In this document: positions 1-15,200 of the stretch, in pieces | How positions within the stretch are numbered: position 1 is the stretch's first letter | Layout: each line of letters opens with the position of its first letter | From: Brasenia schreberi | Taxonomy: Eukaryota > Streptophyta > Magnoliopsida > Nymphaeales > Cabombaceae | Assembly (NCBI GenBank): GCA_036023115.1 | Contig: JAYKKT010000088.1 | Span: 5,975,001 to 6,039,000 of the forward strand | Reading direction: 5' to 3' | Length of the DNA: 64,000 bases | Translations under genes and position numbers: made by a program | Notes under the pieces: model-generated | The model's input: only the letters and a program-made list of their open reading frames with translations | The model's database searches: none | Told to the model about the DNA's origin: nothing

Positions 1-101
1 TGCGCACATGCAAACACTAGCACTATAATGATTACAATACTTGTTTAATAAATCTTTCCTTCTCAAAGCACTAGTGCAGCAAGAGAAACAGATCAGCTTA
101 C

Positions 102-218
102 AGCAGAAGGTGATGCGTAAGTTCGGTGGTCCTCATATGAAATTCTTAAAGAGCTTAGATTGATAGATGGCAAGTCCAGCCTTTTCACATCAAATTTCTT
201 TCCAAGTTTCTGAAGTTC
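102..218 (-). CDS. TRAPPC8: TRAPPC8 coding exon 16 (residues 566-604)
   Basis: Acceptor TTTTGCAG. Reads [20 protein letters not shown], then [13 protein letters not shown]. Donor GTAAGC at 101; the following intron leaves the window. Confidence 0.93.
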
Positions 219-3200
219 CTGCAAAAAGGCTAGGTGTAAGAAAAGCTGGTACCTACAAGATCAGGTCCAATCACCCAAGAGAAGAAAAGAATGTATACGT
301 GTGTATGGCAGGTACCAGATAACATGTAGAAAAATGTGAAAGTACAACTTACCTGAACAATATGGAGAAAGTCTTTGAAAAATAGTTTCTGGGTTGCCAG
401 AGACTGATGAGTACATGCAAGAACCTCCAACATATGTTGCACGGCAGCATCATAGGTACCAACAATGGCATACCACCTATTATAGTTTTCAGGTTCCATA
501 ATGACAAATATGCAAATGGAAATGAAATTCAAGCATATGAATGTTACTCACCTCCCAAGATTGTAATGAATATGGTCGCAGATGTAACTCCATGCATATT
601 TTCTGTACACTGAAAGAGCACTAGTATATGCCCGGATAGCAAGTTGCCTCTACAATGCATAATACTTAAAATGTATAAACGTTTGTCAAAAACCGCATGA
701 TGACACAAAAGGGTATGTGAGTATTACTGTAAGTACCTGGGAACAGATATTATACTGGTTGCCAGCAAGAACACGATGGAACCCATACTTGCGCAACATG
801 GGCGGATTTGCACGGAGGTAGCAGTAAGAAGCTTGCTCAAGAATAACTGCTGCATGTAAACTAGGTTCCTGGAGAATGTGGCGTGTCAAATTTCAATACT
901 GTCAAGCACACACTCTTCTGTTGTCCCATGCTTACCTCATCTGAAATGCGCAAATAAACATTTGCAGCATCCCTGTACTGGCCCCTGGTTTTTAGCATTT
1001 CGGCCCACCAGATACCACACCGTGTAGCATTTCTTTGTCCCAATGATCCAGTTTTCTGCAGCGAACCACAACTCCTCTTTAAGAATAGAAAAGCAGGAAA
1101 TATGCATAGGAATCTGCTCTTGAGAGAAACATAACATTACCACAGAGCAAGATAAGAAGATAAAAAACAAGTTTCCTGGATTGTATGAAGAACCAAAAAG
1201 AAGACAGCCCATGTTGCTTGGCATGTACTTTGGGGCATATACCCAATGAGATAAAGCTTACATCAAACAACATACTTCCATTTTTACTGTATCCTTCCAA
1301 ACAGAAAACAGGAAGAAGCAGCATTTAAATCATCTCATTTCCCCTTTATACCAGCTCTAATCCCGCATCATGCTCTAGTGTGAACACTATTAACTGTATC
1401 ATCCCGTATTGCACATATCGGACAATATGTGCAATATGCCCTTAATTTTTATTTACAGAGTTCCAATAATAGGAGTCTAAGAGATGTTTTTGGGAGAACC
1501 TTGGAAAATAGAGGTATCACATTGACATACATAAATCTTATAAGAGACATGTATGATGGTACAAAAACACGTGTGAGGACTCATGAGGGAATGACAGACT
1601 CTTTTGACGTTAATATTGGGTTACATCAAGGATCAACTTTAAGTCCATATTTATTTATATTGGTCACTGATGAGTTAACAAAATACATTCAAGATGAAGT
1701 ACCTTGGTGTATGTTATTTGCATATGACATTGTGTTAGTGGATGAGTCTAAGAAAAAAGTAAATAGGAAATTGGAACTATGTAGAGAAACATGAGAAAGT
1801 AAAGACTTCCGACTTATTACAACAAAGACAAAATATATGGAATGTAAGTTTGATCGTTTGGGTACTTCAGAAGACATAGAAATTAAGATTGACACACATT
1901 ACATCCCTCATAAGGAAAGATTTAAATACAGGGATCAGTTTTTCATAGTGATAAAAAAATTGATAGAGATGTTATGTATAGAATTAATGTCAGTTGGTTA
2001 AAAGGGAGAGGGACATCAGGTATTCTATGTGATAAAAAGATATTATTAAAGTCGAAAGGTAAATATTATAGAGCAGCAATTAGACCTGACATGTTTTATG
2101 GTTTTGAATGTCGAGAAGTTAATCATCAACATGTACAAAAGATGTCCGTAGCATAAATGAAGATGTTGAGATGAATGAATGGTCACATAAGGAAAGACTG
2201 AATACATGACGAGGTTATTAAAAACAAATTAGGAGTGGCACCAATAGAGGATAAAATGAGAGAATTGTTTAAGATGGTTTGGACATGTAAAAAGATGACC
2301 AAAGAACAACCTCGTAAGAAGATATGAAAATGTTAAAAGAGGAAGAGGATGAACACAAATGTGTTGGAAAGAAACAATAAAAAATGATCTAGTTTATATT
2401 GAGTTAATTGCTAGCATGGCACGTGGTAGGGCTATGTGGAAACAAACAATCCTTTGTTGTTGTTGTAGTAGTTCCAATAATAGGAGTTATTAAATATTAG
2501 AGTCTCAAGCACAATTTATTAACTGTTAGAATTCTAAGGGTAGGAGTTATTACCTGTTAGAGTCCCAAGTACATATTTATTGATGATATTAGTTATTATT
2601 TATAGAGTTCTAATGATAAGAGTTATTAACTGTTAGAATTCCAAGGATAGGAGTTATTATTTGTTAGAGTCCCAAACATAGATTTATTGATGGTATTAGT
2701 TTTTATTTATAAAGTTTCAGTGATAGGGATTATTAACTCTTAGACTCTCAAGAACAAATTTATTAACTATTAGAATTCTACTATTAGAATTCTAAGAGTA
2801 GGAGTTATTACCCGTTAGAGTCCCAAGCACAAATTTATTGATGGTAAAGTCTTAAGCATGAGTTATTAGGAAACACATTCTCAAACCAGAAAATTGTTAT
2901 CAGTCAATGGAAGTGCTTGATACCTTATTAAATAATTTAAGTAAGTCACGTATTACTGTTTTGATATAACTTTCAAACTTATCCTTACTTATTTGATTCA
3001 TAATAATCATTTAGAATTTTTTTGTTTTTCATCTATTTTTCTTGACTTTTAAACTATTTTTTTTTATTAAAAGTTACAATACGATACACTTCTCATAGAG
3101 AAAAACAGTACACAATACACCAGTCTTATGGAAAAAAACAATACACGACACGATATGGTACAAACAACACTCAGTGTGAATATATTAGTGTTATCTTACT

Positions 3201-6200
3201 TTTCTCATTGCTTCTACTAACCATGATAATCATGTTATTCTACAATTCAGTTATTATTTGTATGTCATTTCTTCACTATTCATTTTTTTCATGGGACAAA
3301 CACGACAACTTAATGTCGCCAGCAAAATATTTGCACATTGTTCATGTCCTATGTGTTAGTAAGGTACACATATTTATATGTACCTTCTTGACATACAAGA
3401 GCACAACACCTTACTATGCAACATCTTGCAATGTCGGATAAGCAAAGACAAACAGTTAGCTCAACATAAACCAATCCTTTCATATACTAAGTTGCATCAG
3501 CTACTTGGACTTTTCGTTACTATTCAACTTAATCTTATGTCAAATTAACATTTAACTCCAATAGGACAAGATCATGATTCATTGCTTCCTATGAACACTT
3601 CTGGGACCTTCTTCTCCCTCTTTTAGTTCACACCATCTAATTTTTCACACATCTACATGTGAATCCATGTGGTTATCTCTCCAAATGTTCGAACTACCGT
3701 ATCTATATCTATGTTTTTATCTTCTTTCATCATTATACCCAACTCTTTCCCTCATAACCTTGTTACTTATCAAGCATGACCACAGAACTACCTCAACATT
3801 TCCATCTCGAACATCTTTAAAGCGCATCTTATGCAAATATTGATGGTTTAACTGCCAATTGTCACCGTAGGGTATTGATGGTATATCTCTCACCTTATCA
3901 TATTTACCATTAAAATTCAGTAGTATCTTCTTATCATATAAAGTGTAAATATTTGTTGATGTATAAATGTTGAGGTACCCAAGTTGCAAATCGTCAATAT
4001 ATCGGTAGAATCGTCAAGATGTCAATGCATTCAAATATGAATGTTTCAAGTCAAGAATACACAACAAGAGTAAGAGTCAAGGAGACAAATCCACGAATCA
4101 AAAGGTTACGCAAGACAACTTATAATGACTATTTATAGAGCAAGCATGGGAGAGTTTACAACACAATTAAATAAGAGAGGAGAGAGGAGGACTAGCCGTT
4201 GCAGGCAGTTGACCTCTAACGGCTAGTTGAGACCAGCTCTCCCAAAAGAGCCGTTGGAAGCTCCCAACAGTAACATGGCAACCTTGTGCCATTCCACATT
4301 ACATTTAATCATGGCAACCCTGTGTCATTAAACATTACATTTAACACCCCTCTCAAACTTACAGTGTATATACCGAAAGTTTGACCACCAAGAAGTCGGC
4401 TAACTGCATTTTTGATGTAACATAATATAAACTGATCTTTTTCTTTCAGCATTCTTCACAAACAAAGTTATAATTCATTTCAATATGCTTCGTTCGTTCA
4501 TGGAAGGTATTGTTGGAGGCAATGTACATGACACTTTTATTATCGCAAAACATAGTGGCAGGTTGTTGTAAAGTAATGCCTATATCTTTCAGAACCGCCG
4601 TATTCCAAAAGATATCTATAGTAATAATAGTCATGGCACGATATTCTGTTGTTGATACAAAAACTAGTTGTAGAATGTTTGTCGTTGACATCTTCACCCA
4701 GTTAGCATCAGTACACACAGATAAATCAAATGACGAGGAGGAACTTAAGAGTACCCCCTTGTCAGTAGAACTTCTTAAATATTGAATAATTCTCATAGCG
4801 CGGTACTCATATGAACAAAAGTGGATGCTTGTTGAAATTAATTAGTTGTATGTAAATATATACAATATCCGGATGAGTAATAGTAAGATATACCAAGCTC
4901 TCCAAACAATAGTATCGATTATAAAGTAGGATCTGACAAATATAAGCCATCGAGGAAGAAGATACTTTGCGTTAACCTCGGTGAGAGTATCTACAATCTT
5001 ATTATAGTCTAGTCTAGCCTATGCCTTCCAATAATATACTGCACATATTTTGATTGAGAAAGAAGATAACCCTGCGGGTGAGTAGGCCACCTCAATACCC
5101 AAGAAATATCGTAGAGAACCCAAATCCTTCATTTCAAAAGTTGTATAGCTAACTGTTGTCTTCAAAATTGAAATACCATCAATATATCATTACTAATAAA
5201 TCATGTCATCAAACATAAGAGTCAACATATAAAAGACAAAAATGATATGACTTGCATGCGTAATGCACTTAACAAAAAGAAGCGAGAATCTTGACTACTA
5301 GATGCAAATCTAAGGAAGAGATCCACCAATGGAAAATTTCTCGAAACCAAGCACGCAGGTGCTTGTTTGAGACCATATGTGCTTTAGCTTGAGCTTGCAA
5401 ACATACCAAAAATCATGTGAAACACCGGGAGGGGCACCATATAGACTTTTTCTTGAAGATCTCCATTCAAAAAAGGCATTTTTAACATCAAAGTTTTTAT
5501 GTTGAGGTTCAAAAGACTCAGAGACAAAACGTTGAGGAGGTTTTGAAATTATAAGTTTGAATCGAGAATTATATTCCTCTCTATGTCTTTTAGTATAGTA
5601 TAACGAAAAGGGTTCAATAATAGGTTGAGTGTCAGAAGTTTCATCTAAGACATCAATTGTATTATGGGGAACATCATGATGGACTTCTAAAACACTATCA
5701 TCGTCTTCCTCTAGATTGAAAAAATCTTGATTTTCAAAAGATCTACACTTATATTAGTAGTCATTTTCAAAGAATTTTACATCTTTAGAGACGTACAATT
5801 TATCATTAATAGGGTCCAAACATCTATAACCTCTTTTGTTAATCCCATATCCATGAAACACACATTGAATGGTCCTAGGAGACAATTTATCATTTTTATT
5901 TATATAAACAAAGCATTTGCACCCAAACACACGTTCATACCATATCTTTGTTTGTTTCTTGAAATGGATATCAAAAATGAGTCTTTTAAATGCATATTTG
6001 ACCCAAAATGCTATCAAAGTTGGCAATAACAATCAAAAAGTATTTTTTGTCTAAATATTTTTGAGATTACATAGACGGGACCTATGTCACACGGGTGCAG
6101 GTGTGGGCACGGGATACGGCAAATTTCAAAATTTTAGGGTGCGGCGACACGGCTAGGGTATATAATATTATATATTATATATAATATTCAAGCTACAACA

Positions 6201-9200
6201 AGTGAGACATCAATTAACATAAGTATATGACAATAGAAAATACACAACTTTATATTAAAGCAAAACACATAAACGGTAAATAACTACTAATTTTATCGTA
6301 ATACACAAATCAATCTTCACATATCCGGACTCATTTATCCAAAAAGATCCGAACTTCAAAATCGATACCAGATTTTGAAGTGTGGAATATCCACACAAAA
6401 GGAAGTGAAGAAGGTCCGCGTTGAGATATTTTTCCATGTTCGTCAGCGGAGTTTCATGAGAGACGATGGAAGACAAGCTAAAGGAGCATTTTGGAAACTA
6501 TGGTGAGGTAACTAAGGTGGTCATCATGGGAGATAAGGTCACGAGTTGACTAAGAGGCTTCGGTTTCATCGTCTTCGCAGATTACTCCATTTTTTATCGG
6601 GTTCTTCAGGATAAATACATCATAGACGGCAAAACCGTGAGTTACAAAAAAAAATTATATATATTTTTTTTGGCCATGCCGCACCTACACGGTGTCTCAC
6701 CCGTGTCGAGGTCGACTCTCCACCTCTTAGAAGTGTCCGTGTGACTTACGACGGGACAATTCAAGAACCTATCTTAGATATTGAAGATTTAAACGATGAT
6801 TATGCTTTCAAAGCCCAAGAAAAATACAAGCCAAATTTGAAAACTTGGAAAAAAAATAATGCAAAAATAACATGAATAATTTGTCAAAATGTGGACGAAA
6901 AACTTAGAAATCGAAATAGTATATTTGAAAATGCTTTTGAAACTTCAGAATATTTGAAAAGGATCCATTCTCAACATGATTTTGTTTTTCAAATTGATTT
7001 AATGGAAAGAATGATAATGTTTAAACAAGGCAACCTAAGCATTAGAGAGTATCACAATGAGTTTTCGGAGTTATGGACTCAACTTAGAAGTTTTGATAAA
7101 TTTAAAAAACTTCAAAAAATGAATGAATTTAAGAGTTTTTAAACAATCAATATTTCTTTTTATTTGTGTGAGAATTAAGGAATGAATTTGAAAATATTAG
7201 ATCAAATCTAATTCATAGAAAACCTAGACCAAAGAAAGACACTTTTTGGGTTGATCTAGTTGTGGAGGAAACTAGATTAAAAAACATAAGTGTTTAAAAG
7301 AAGTTGTTCTTTCCACTTTCAAGCCGAGAGCAAATATGAAAACATATAAGCCTCTTCACGTCAAAAACTTCGAAGGACAAAAAGATTGATCAAACAAAAA
7401 GTCCATAGGACCATGGCCAAACAAGGACACGATATGCACATTATTGCAAGAAAATTGGTTTCATCGAAAGAAATATGAAAACGTGGGAGCCGCGGAAGAC
7501 AAGGATAGAGGAGTCTTGCCTTCCAACATCAAAGCTTACATACTAGTAATGTTCAAAGAAAAGACAGGCATTTTTGGAAACACTCTCTCCACTTCTCAAG
7601 GTATGTCTTGGTTCTTATACTCGGGTGCTTCTTTTCATATGACCCATAGAGAAAAATCTTTAAAAAATTCTCAATATTTCTTTGGAAAACATGTATTTAC
7701 GGATGATGGTAAAAAACTTCAAATTAAAAAAAAATAGAATTTTAAAAAAGATGACTTTAAAATACAAAACGTAAGTTTCATACCTAAACTCAATTTAAAT
7801 TTACTCTCGGTTGCTCAAATTTGTGATAATAATTGTATAGTAACTTTTTCATCCAAGTATTGTGTGGTGAAGGATCACTTATCGAAAAAGGTGATTGATC
7901 AAGGCCATAAAGAAAGTAGACTATATAAAATAGATTGTTTATTTATACCAAATTTTAAATCTTATAATGTAGCACATGATGCTACTCATTGGCATAAACG
8001 ACTTAACATTTGGATATGCATAAACTCTGTAAATTTTTTTATTGAAAAAAAATTGGGAATCAAAAATTTGATCGTAAAGAATGTGTTCTTCAAAAAATGC
8101 ATCATCTTCCTTTTGGAGGAAAAAATTATGTACCAAGCAAAGCTTTTTAATTAATACATTCTGATGTTTGGGGCCCTGCCCCTGTTCGTTCCAAGTGAGG
8201 AGTCCAATATTATGTGATATTTATGGATGATTTTACTCGATTTACTTAGATATATCTATTAAAACATCAATCGAAAGTATTTGATAAATTTTTTATTTTT
8301 TACAATATGGTCAAGAAAATATTTCTCCTTTTCAAAAATTATATAATCTCTCTCCTTATTATGAAAGGCAAGAGTTTTTTTGTGCAAATGCTTTGTTTAT
8401 ACATGTAAAAATGATAAATTATCTTCTAAGGCCATTGAATGTGTGTTTCTTGGATATGGGATTAACAAAAAAGCTTATAGATGTTTGGACCCTATTAATG
8501 ATAGATTGTATGTATCTAAAGATGTAAAATTCTTTGAAAATAACTACTACTATAAGTCTAGATCTTTTGAAAATAATGAAAAATCTTTTTCACATATTTG
8601 ATAGTTTTGAATTTCATTCCTTTACAAGAACATGATTATGCTGCTGAGCTAGTTGCTCTCTTATGTTTAAACATGTATATCCTCGTTAAAAAAGCTTATT
8701 TAGATATTTCTTCCATTTCATCCCAAAGCCTTGCTTGCCACAAGAACCTTCTCTTCCTTATTTTGATACATCTAAATCGAGTAAGATGCTTTGTTTTCCC
8801 AACTTTAACCTTAGCTATCCTAAAAATATTTCTTTTACCTCTTGTGAATTAAGCTAACACAAATATTTCTTTCTTCCTTTGCATTACGATAATCTTTCCA
8901 ACTCTTCCACACTTTAGTTTTATAATATACTTTAAGCACCCTCTCTTTCCACTAATTTTATCTTGAATTGTTGCACTCTATCACCAAGCCTCCTTTTTGC
9001 TATCAAATGGCTCGTTTAAGTCACTTAACCACTTTTTATATTCATTGTCATAGTTTCTCATTATCTTGCAAGCAATGCCTTCAAAATTCCAAGAATCTCC
9101 TTGAATTACTTTCTCCTTTCTGGCTTATTTTTTAGATTTGACCATTTCATTAGATAAAGACTCTCTTGAGATAATCTTGCACTCCTTACAACATTAAGAA

Positions 9201-12200
9201 CAAACAGTTAATCCAACACAGAAAAGGATGTGATCCGATACACTCAAGTCTAGTAACACATTGCTATTCTACAGAGCATAACACAAAGTCATAGCCATAT
9301 GGATTTTCTCATCCATTCTCTGTGGCCTGCAAGTTCATATAATATAGGACGTCTGACACACAAACTATATGAACTACGAAGGGAACATGCATACCACGTA
9401 TATATGTATATAAGTGGAATAATACGAAAATTGAAAGCAGTAAATATAGCAATTCACAAACAAGAATAATGTATCATAAAAGTTCATTAAAATAACATAA
9501 ACAAAGCCTCTATCTTCATAATCATAATATCTATATATGAGGCAAATCACTCAAACCAAAAGCTGAAGAAAGATGTTCAGATTTAGTCAATTATTTAAGG
9601 TTAATTACGTTGACTAAGAGAAGCCAACTCCGCCCATGTAAGGGATCACCCTTGCATTGCTGGTCCCAAGCCCGGATAAAGGAAGAGGGTTGTGTTAGGC
9701 TTCCGACAGCCAGCGTAAAACTTCGTCGGATTTTATAACATGGATTACAAAAATTATGAGCATTGCTTTGGGGCGTTCCCACCTACCGACATGTTGCAGA
9801 GCCCAAATTTAGTAATAAGTAAGCAAGGGCCACAACATTTTCGCCCGAATGTAGTGAATCAATTGCATATAGGGTTCCCACGACATGAACGGGTGTGGGT
9901 AAAGAATTTAGTCCCGCTATATTGCGCCCGAATGTAGTGAATAATTTGCAGAGAGGGTCTCTGCATTTTGATTATGGACGGATGCGGGGGGTAAGGAAGC
10001 TAGTGCTAGATAATAAGATTCGTATTGGTTCTTCGAATATTGGAACATTATCCGGTAAGCTAATGAAGGTGGTAGATACTATGATTCGGAGAAAGATTCA
10101 TATTCTATGTTTACAAGAGACAAAATGGGTTGGAGAAAAACCAAAGGAGCTAGAAGATACAGGTTTTAAATTATGGTACTCAGGTAAAGAAAAGGCTCGA
10201 AACAGAGTTGGTATTATCATAAATAAAGATTCAAAGGATAGTGTAGTAGACATACAACGATATGGTGATCGAATCATGACGTTAAATTAGTTTTAAGAGT
10301 AGAGGTTTTGAATATAGTTTGTGCTTACGCACCCCAAGTAGGACTAGAAGATAATATAAAGACAACTTTTTGGAAAGAGTTAGATAAGGAGATTCAAAAG
10401 ATTCTACAAACGGAGATGATTTATTTAGGAGGACACTTAAATAGACATGTCGGTAAAGAGGCATTAGGATATCAAGGGATTCATGGAAACTTTGGTTTTG
10501 GGGATATAAAAGAGGCATTACGATATTAAGCTATTCATAGTCAATACAATCTTCAAAAAACGAGATGAACATTTAATTACTTATAAGAGTGGCTTATCAC
10601 AAACACAAATTGATTACTTTATTTGTACAAAAAAAGATAGAGCATGTTGTAAAGATTGTAAGGTAATTACAGGAGAAAGCTTAACCACCCAACATCGACT
10701 TTTAGTTATGGATTTACAAATAAAAAAATAGACAAAGAAGAAAAGAGTGCATCGAGCTATTCAAACTAAATGGTGGAACCTCAAAAGCGAGAAAGAAGAT
10801 ATATTTAAACAGAAAGTCCTCCAAGGAGATGTTTGGAATTATGTTGGCACACCCTGTGATATGTGGAACAATATGGCTATACATATTAGGAAAGTGGCGA
10901 AAGATGTGTTAGGGGTATCTAAGGGAGGTGTACCGGCACAAAAAGAAGCTTGGTGGTGGAGTGAAGTAGTACAAAATAAAATCAAGGCAAAGAGGGCATG
11001 TTACAAATTACATTATGCTAAGAAAACTAGAGAAACTTTAGAAGCTTATAAGAAAACAAAGAAGGAAGCAAAAAAGGCCGTTAGTGAAGCAAAAACTAAG
11101 ATTTGGGAGGACTTATATAAAAAACTCAACTCAAAAGAGGGTGAAAGAGATATTTTTAGAATAGCTAGGGCTAGAGATAAGAAAACTAAAGATCTTAATT
11201 ATGTTAGATAAATAAGAGACGAGGATGAAAAAATTCTAGTGGCAAATGATGATATAAGAAATAGATGGAAAAACTATTTTTATAATCTTTTTACTGAAAA
11301 TCAAGATGTTAGTATCAATTTAGGAGAGTTAGCCAAGTCAGAAAAGTATATAAACCACAATTTCTACCGACTTATTCAAAAGAATGAAGTCAAAGAGGCT
11401 CTTAAACATATGAAGGGTGGTAAATCGGTAGGACCAGATAATATTCCTATAGAAGTTTGGAAAATACTAGGAGAAATATGAATCACTTGGCTCATAAGAC
11501 TATTTAATGAAATATGGAAAAACCAAGAGATGCCCGAGGAATGGAGAGCAAGTACACTTATACCCATATATAAGAACAAGGGAGACATTCAAAATTGTGT
11601 GAATTATCAAGGTATCAAGTTAATGAGTCACTATGAAATTATGGGAAAGAATTATCGAATGTAGGTTAAGACAAGTATCAAGTACAATAGAGAACCAATT
11701 TGGATTCATGCCAGGCAGATCTACTATTGAAGTGATTCACCTTTTGAGACGTCTTATGAAACATTTTAGAGCAAAAAAGAAAGACCTTCACATGATATTT
11801 ATTGATCTAGAAAAAACTAATGATAGGGTACCCAGAGAGGTTCTTTGGAGAACTTTGGAAAAAAGAGGTATCCCATTGACATATATTAACCTTATAAGAG
11901 ACATCTATGATGGTGCAAAAACATGTGTGAGGACTCATGAAGGAACGACAGACTTCTTTGAAGTTAATATTGGGTTACATCAAGGATCGACTTTAAGTCT
12001 ATACTTATTATAATGGTGATGGATGAGTTAACAAAACATATTCAAGATGAAGTACCTTGGTGTATGTTATTTGGAGATGACATTGTATTAGTGGAGGAGT
12101 CTAAGGAAAAAATTAATAGAAAATTGGAACTATGGAGAGAAACATTAGAAAGCAAAGGCCTCCGACTTAGTAGAACAAAGACAGAATATATGGAATGTAA

Positions 12201-15200
12201 GTTTGATCATTTGGTTACTTCAGAGGACATAGAAATTAAAATTGGCACACATTGCATTCTCCAAAAGGAAAGTTTTAAATACCTAGGGTCAATTTTTCAC
12301 AGTGATGGAAGAATTGATGGAGATGTTACGCATAGAATTAATGCTAGTTGGTTAAAATGGAGAGGAGCATAAGGTATTCTTTGTGATAAGAAGATACCAT
12401 TAAAGTTAAAAGGTAAATATTATAGAGCAGCAATTAGGCCTGCCATGTTTTATGGTTCTAAGTGTTGGGCAGTTAATCATCAACATGTACAAAAGATGTC
12501 TGTGACAGAAATGAAGATGTTGAGATGGATGAGTGGCCATACAAGAAAAGACCGTATACATAATGAGGTTATTAGAAACAAATTAGGAGTGGCACCAGTA
12601 GAGGATAAAATGAGAGAACATCGTTTAAGATGGCTTGGACATACCTGTAAGAAGGTTAGAAAAACTAAATTTGGAAAGTCTTAAAAGAGGTAGAGGACGA
12701 CCACAAAAGTGTTGAAAAGAAACAATAAAGAATGACCTAGCTTATTGGGAGTTAACTGCTAACATGGCACACGATAGGGATATGTGGAAACAAAGAATCC
12801 ATGTAGCCGACCCCATCTAGTATGGAAAAAGGATTAGTTGTTGTTGTTGTTGTTGTACTCTAATGTTTGGAACCAATTATATGGTTACAAAAAGAAATGT
12901 ACAAAATGTCTTAGTGAGAGACAATGTGAAGATAATGAGAATTTCGTATACCAATTTCTAAGAAGTATCCGAAAAGAATTTGAAGAGATAAGACAATCTC
13001 TCATTCATAGAAAACTTTTCCCTACAAAAGATGAGATTTTTATCGATTTCCAAATGTCAGAAACAAGAATAAATGGAATTAGACTTCAAATAGACATGGC
13101 CTTGACCGCATCAAAACCCGGAGCAAATATAAAGGCTTACTGACCTCCTCATTTCAAAAGTAAAGAAGGGAAAAAAAGACATTATTTGCCACCATTGTAG
13201 AGAGGTCAGACATATAAGGCCAAATTGCCTAAAGTTGAAAAGAAAGGTGGCATTAGTAGAAGAACAAGCTCATCATCTATCGTTGCACTTGAAGAAAAGA
13301 TAAAAATACTTCAAGATCAAATAAAAGACAAAGTAACAATAGGTGTGGTTTGTTCTTCTTCAACTAATCATGTTCAAGCTACGGTTTCTTGGATTCTTGA
13401 TTCTGGTACCTCATTTCATATAACTTGTCATAAAAATATTTTAATATCATGTGTTGGAAAATTCTTATCATGTGTTTATAATGCAGATGGAACACAATTA
13501 AATATTCATAAAATTAGTGACTTTTAAAACAAAAAATTTAAAGTTTTCAAAACTAGTTTTGTTCCAAAACTAAATTTGAACTTACTTTCCGTATCCTAAA
13601 TTTCAAATAAAAATTATGTTATAACTTTTTCATCCATGGGATGTATTATACAGGATTGCCTCTCGAAGAAAGTGATTGGTCGTGGCCATAGGGAGGGCAA
13701 ACTTTATATTATGGACTACCTACATAGTATAGGATATGCTAATGTTTTCACTATTAATGCTCCTCTATGGCATAAAAGATTAAGACATCTTAATATTTAA
13801 AAGTTCTATCAATGTCCTCTTCGAAGAAAACTTTTCTTGCAAAGATTGTGTAGTTACAAAATGCAACATTTATCCTTTTCAAACAAAACGCATCTCCACA
13901 TTCACTCGGATGTATGGGGAGCAACACATGTTTTATCTAAAGGAGGGATCTCCTACTATGTCATTTTTATAGATGATTTCACTATATATGCATGGGTATA
14001 TCTTTTAAAGGCAAATCTAACGTTTTTCAAAATTTCGTAATATTTCACAATCTTGTAAAAAATCAATTTGATTTCGAAATTAAGATTTTTAGATCCGACT
14101 CGAGAGGAGAGTTTATGTCCAAAGAATTTAAAAACCATCTTGATAAATTTAGGATTGTGCGTCAAACTTCTTGCACTAAAACTACTCAACGAAATGGAAT
14201 TTCAAAATGTAAACATCGCCATATTTTAGAAACCACAATAACATTGTTATTGTCTAGTGGTGTTCCTAAGAATTTTTGGAACGAAGCCATTATGACTTCT
14301 ATTTACTTAATTAGCCGAATGGCATCTTCAATTTCATAAAACATGTCCCCAAAATTTCTAGGTCGAAGCCATTATGACTTCTATTTACCTAATTAACCGA
14401 ATGTCATCTTCATTTTTATAAAACATGTTCCCTGTACAAAAGTTCTTTCAACTTTCTCCTAATTACTCAAGACTTTGTGTGTTTGGATGTAAATATTTTG
14501 TTTATACTAACAAAGATGATCAACTTTCTTCTCGTGCCATACAATGTATTTTCCTAAGGTATGGGATAAATAAGAAGGGATATAAATGGTATGATTATAA
14601 AAATAACAAACTCTATGTATCGTGAGATGTCAAATTCTTTGAAAATGAATATTTCTTTAAAGGAATGAATGACGCTCATCCTATTGGTGAGTCGTCATAC
14701 TCCTTGAATGATGTCCTAGGGAATAACATAATACATTTTGAAAATGAGCTCGATGAACCTATGATTTCAAGACAATCAGTTACACCCTTTGATCAATACT
14801 ACACTAGAAGAACTCAAAATGATTTCCCATCTATACCTCGAAGAGTCGTCATACTCCATGAATGATGTCCTAGGGAATGACATAATATATTTTGAAAATG
14901 AGCTTGATGAACCTATGATTTCAAGACAGCCAGTTACACCCTTTGATCAATACTACACTAGAAGAACTCAAAATGATTTCCCATCTATACCTCGAAGGAC
15001 TAGTCGAGACTCTAGACCTCCGGAACGATTTGTTTACTATAACAGTTTTTTACGAAGACATAGATCCTTAGTAACCAAAATTTCCACTATAAAGAAACTA
15101 AGAAATTTTAAGGAAGCACAATCATCACAAGATTGGATTTATGCTATGAATGAAGAATTAGATGCCTTATACAGAGCTAAAACTTGGGATATTGTGACTA

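Larger units (their letters stand above)
6066..8601 (+). pseudogene. Ty1-copia element A, gag to integrase remnant
   Basis: [20 protein letters not shown] is the gag start, interrupted by the hAT at 6,082-6,749. Gag continues 6,890-7,300 ([20 protein letters not shown] and onward). Protease-region remnant [16 protein letters not shown] near 7,609. GAG-pre-integrase near 7,800-8,010 ([17 protein letters not shown]). Integrase tail near 8,380-8,600 ([32 protein letters not shown]). Many frameshifts; no LTR recognised for this copy. Confidence 0.8.
9590..12856 (+). mobile_element. RTE-type LINE copy 3, near full length (about 3.3 kb), broken ORF
   Basis: Order: 5' leader (CCCAAGCCCGGATAAAGG near 9,666), AP-type endonuclease, linker, reverse transcriptase, C-terminal domain, (TTG)n tail at 12,836-12,856. 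About 3.3 kb is the usual full length of plant RTE elements. Stops and frameshifts occur at about 10,290, 10,529, 11,210, 11,480 and 12,013, so it is inactive. No target duplication was found; the 5' flank does not match the copia sequence on the right. Confidence 0.92.
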
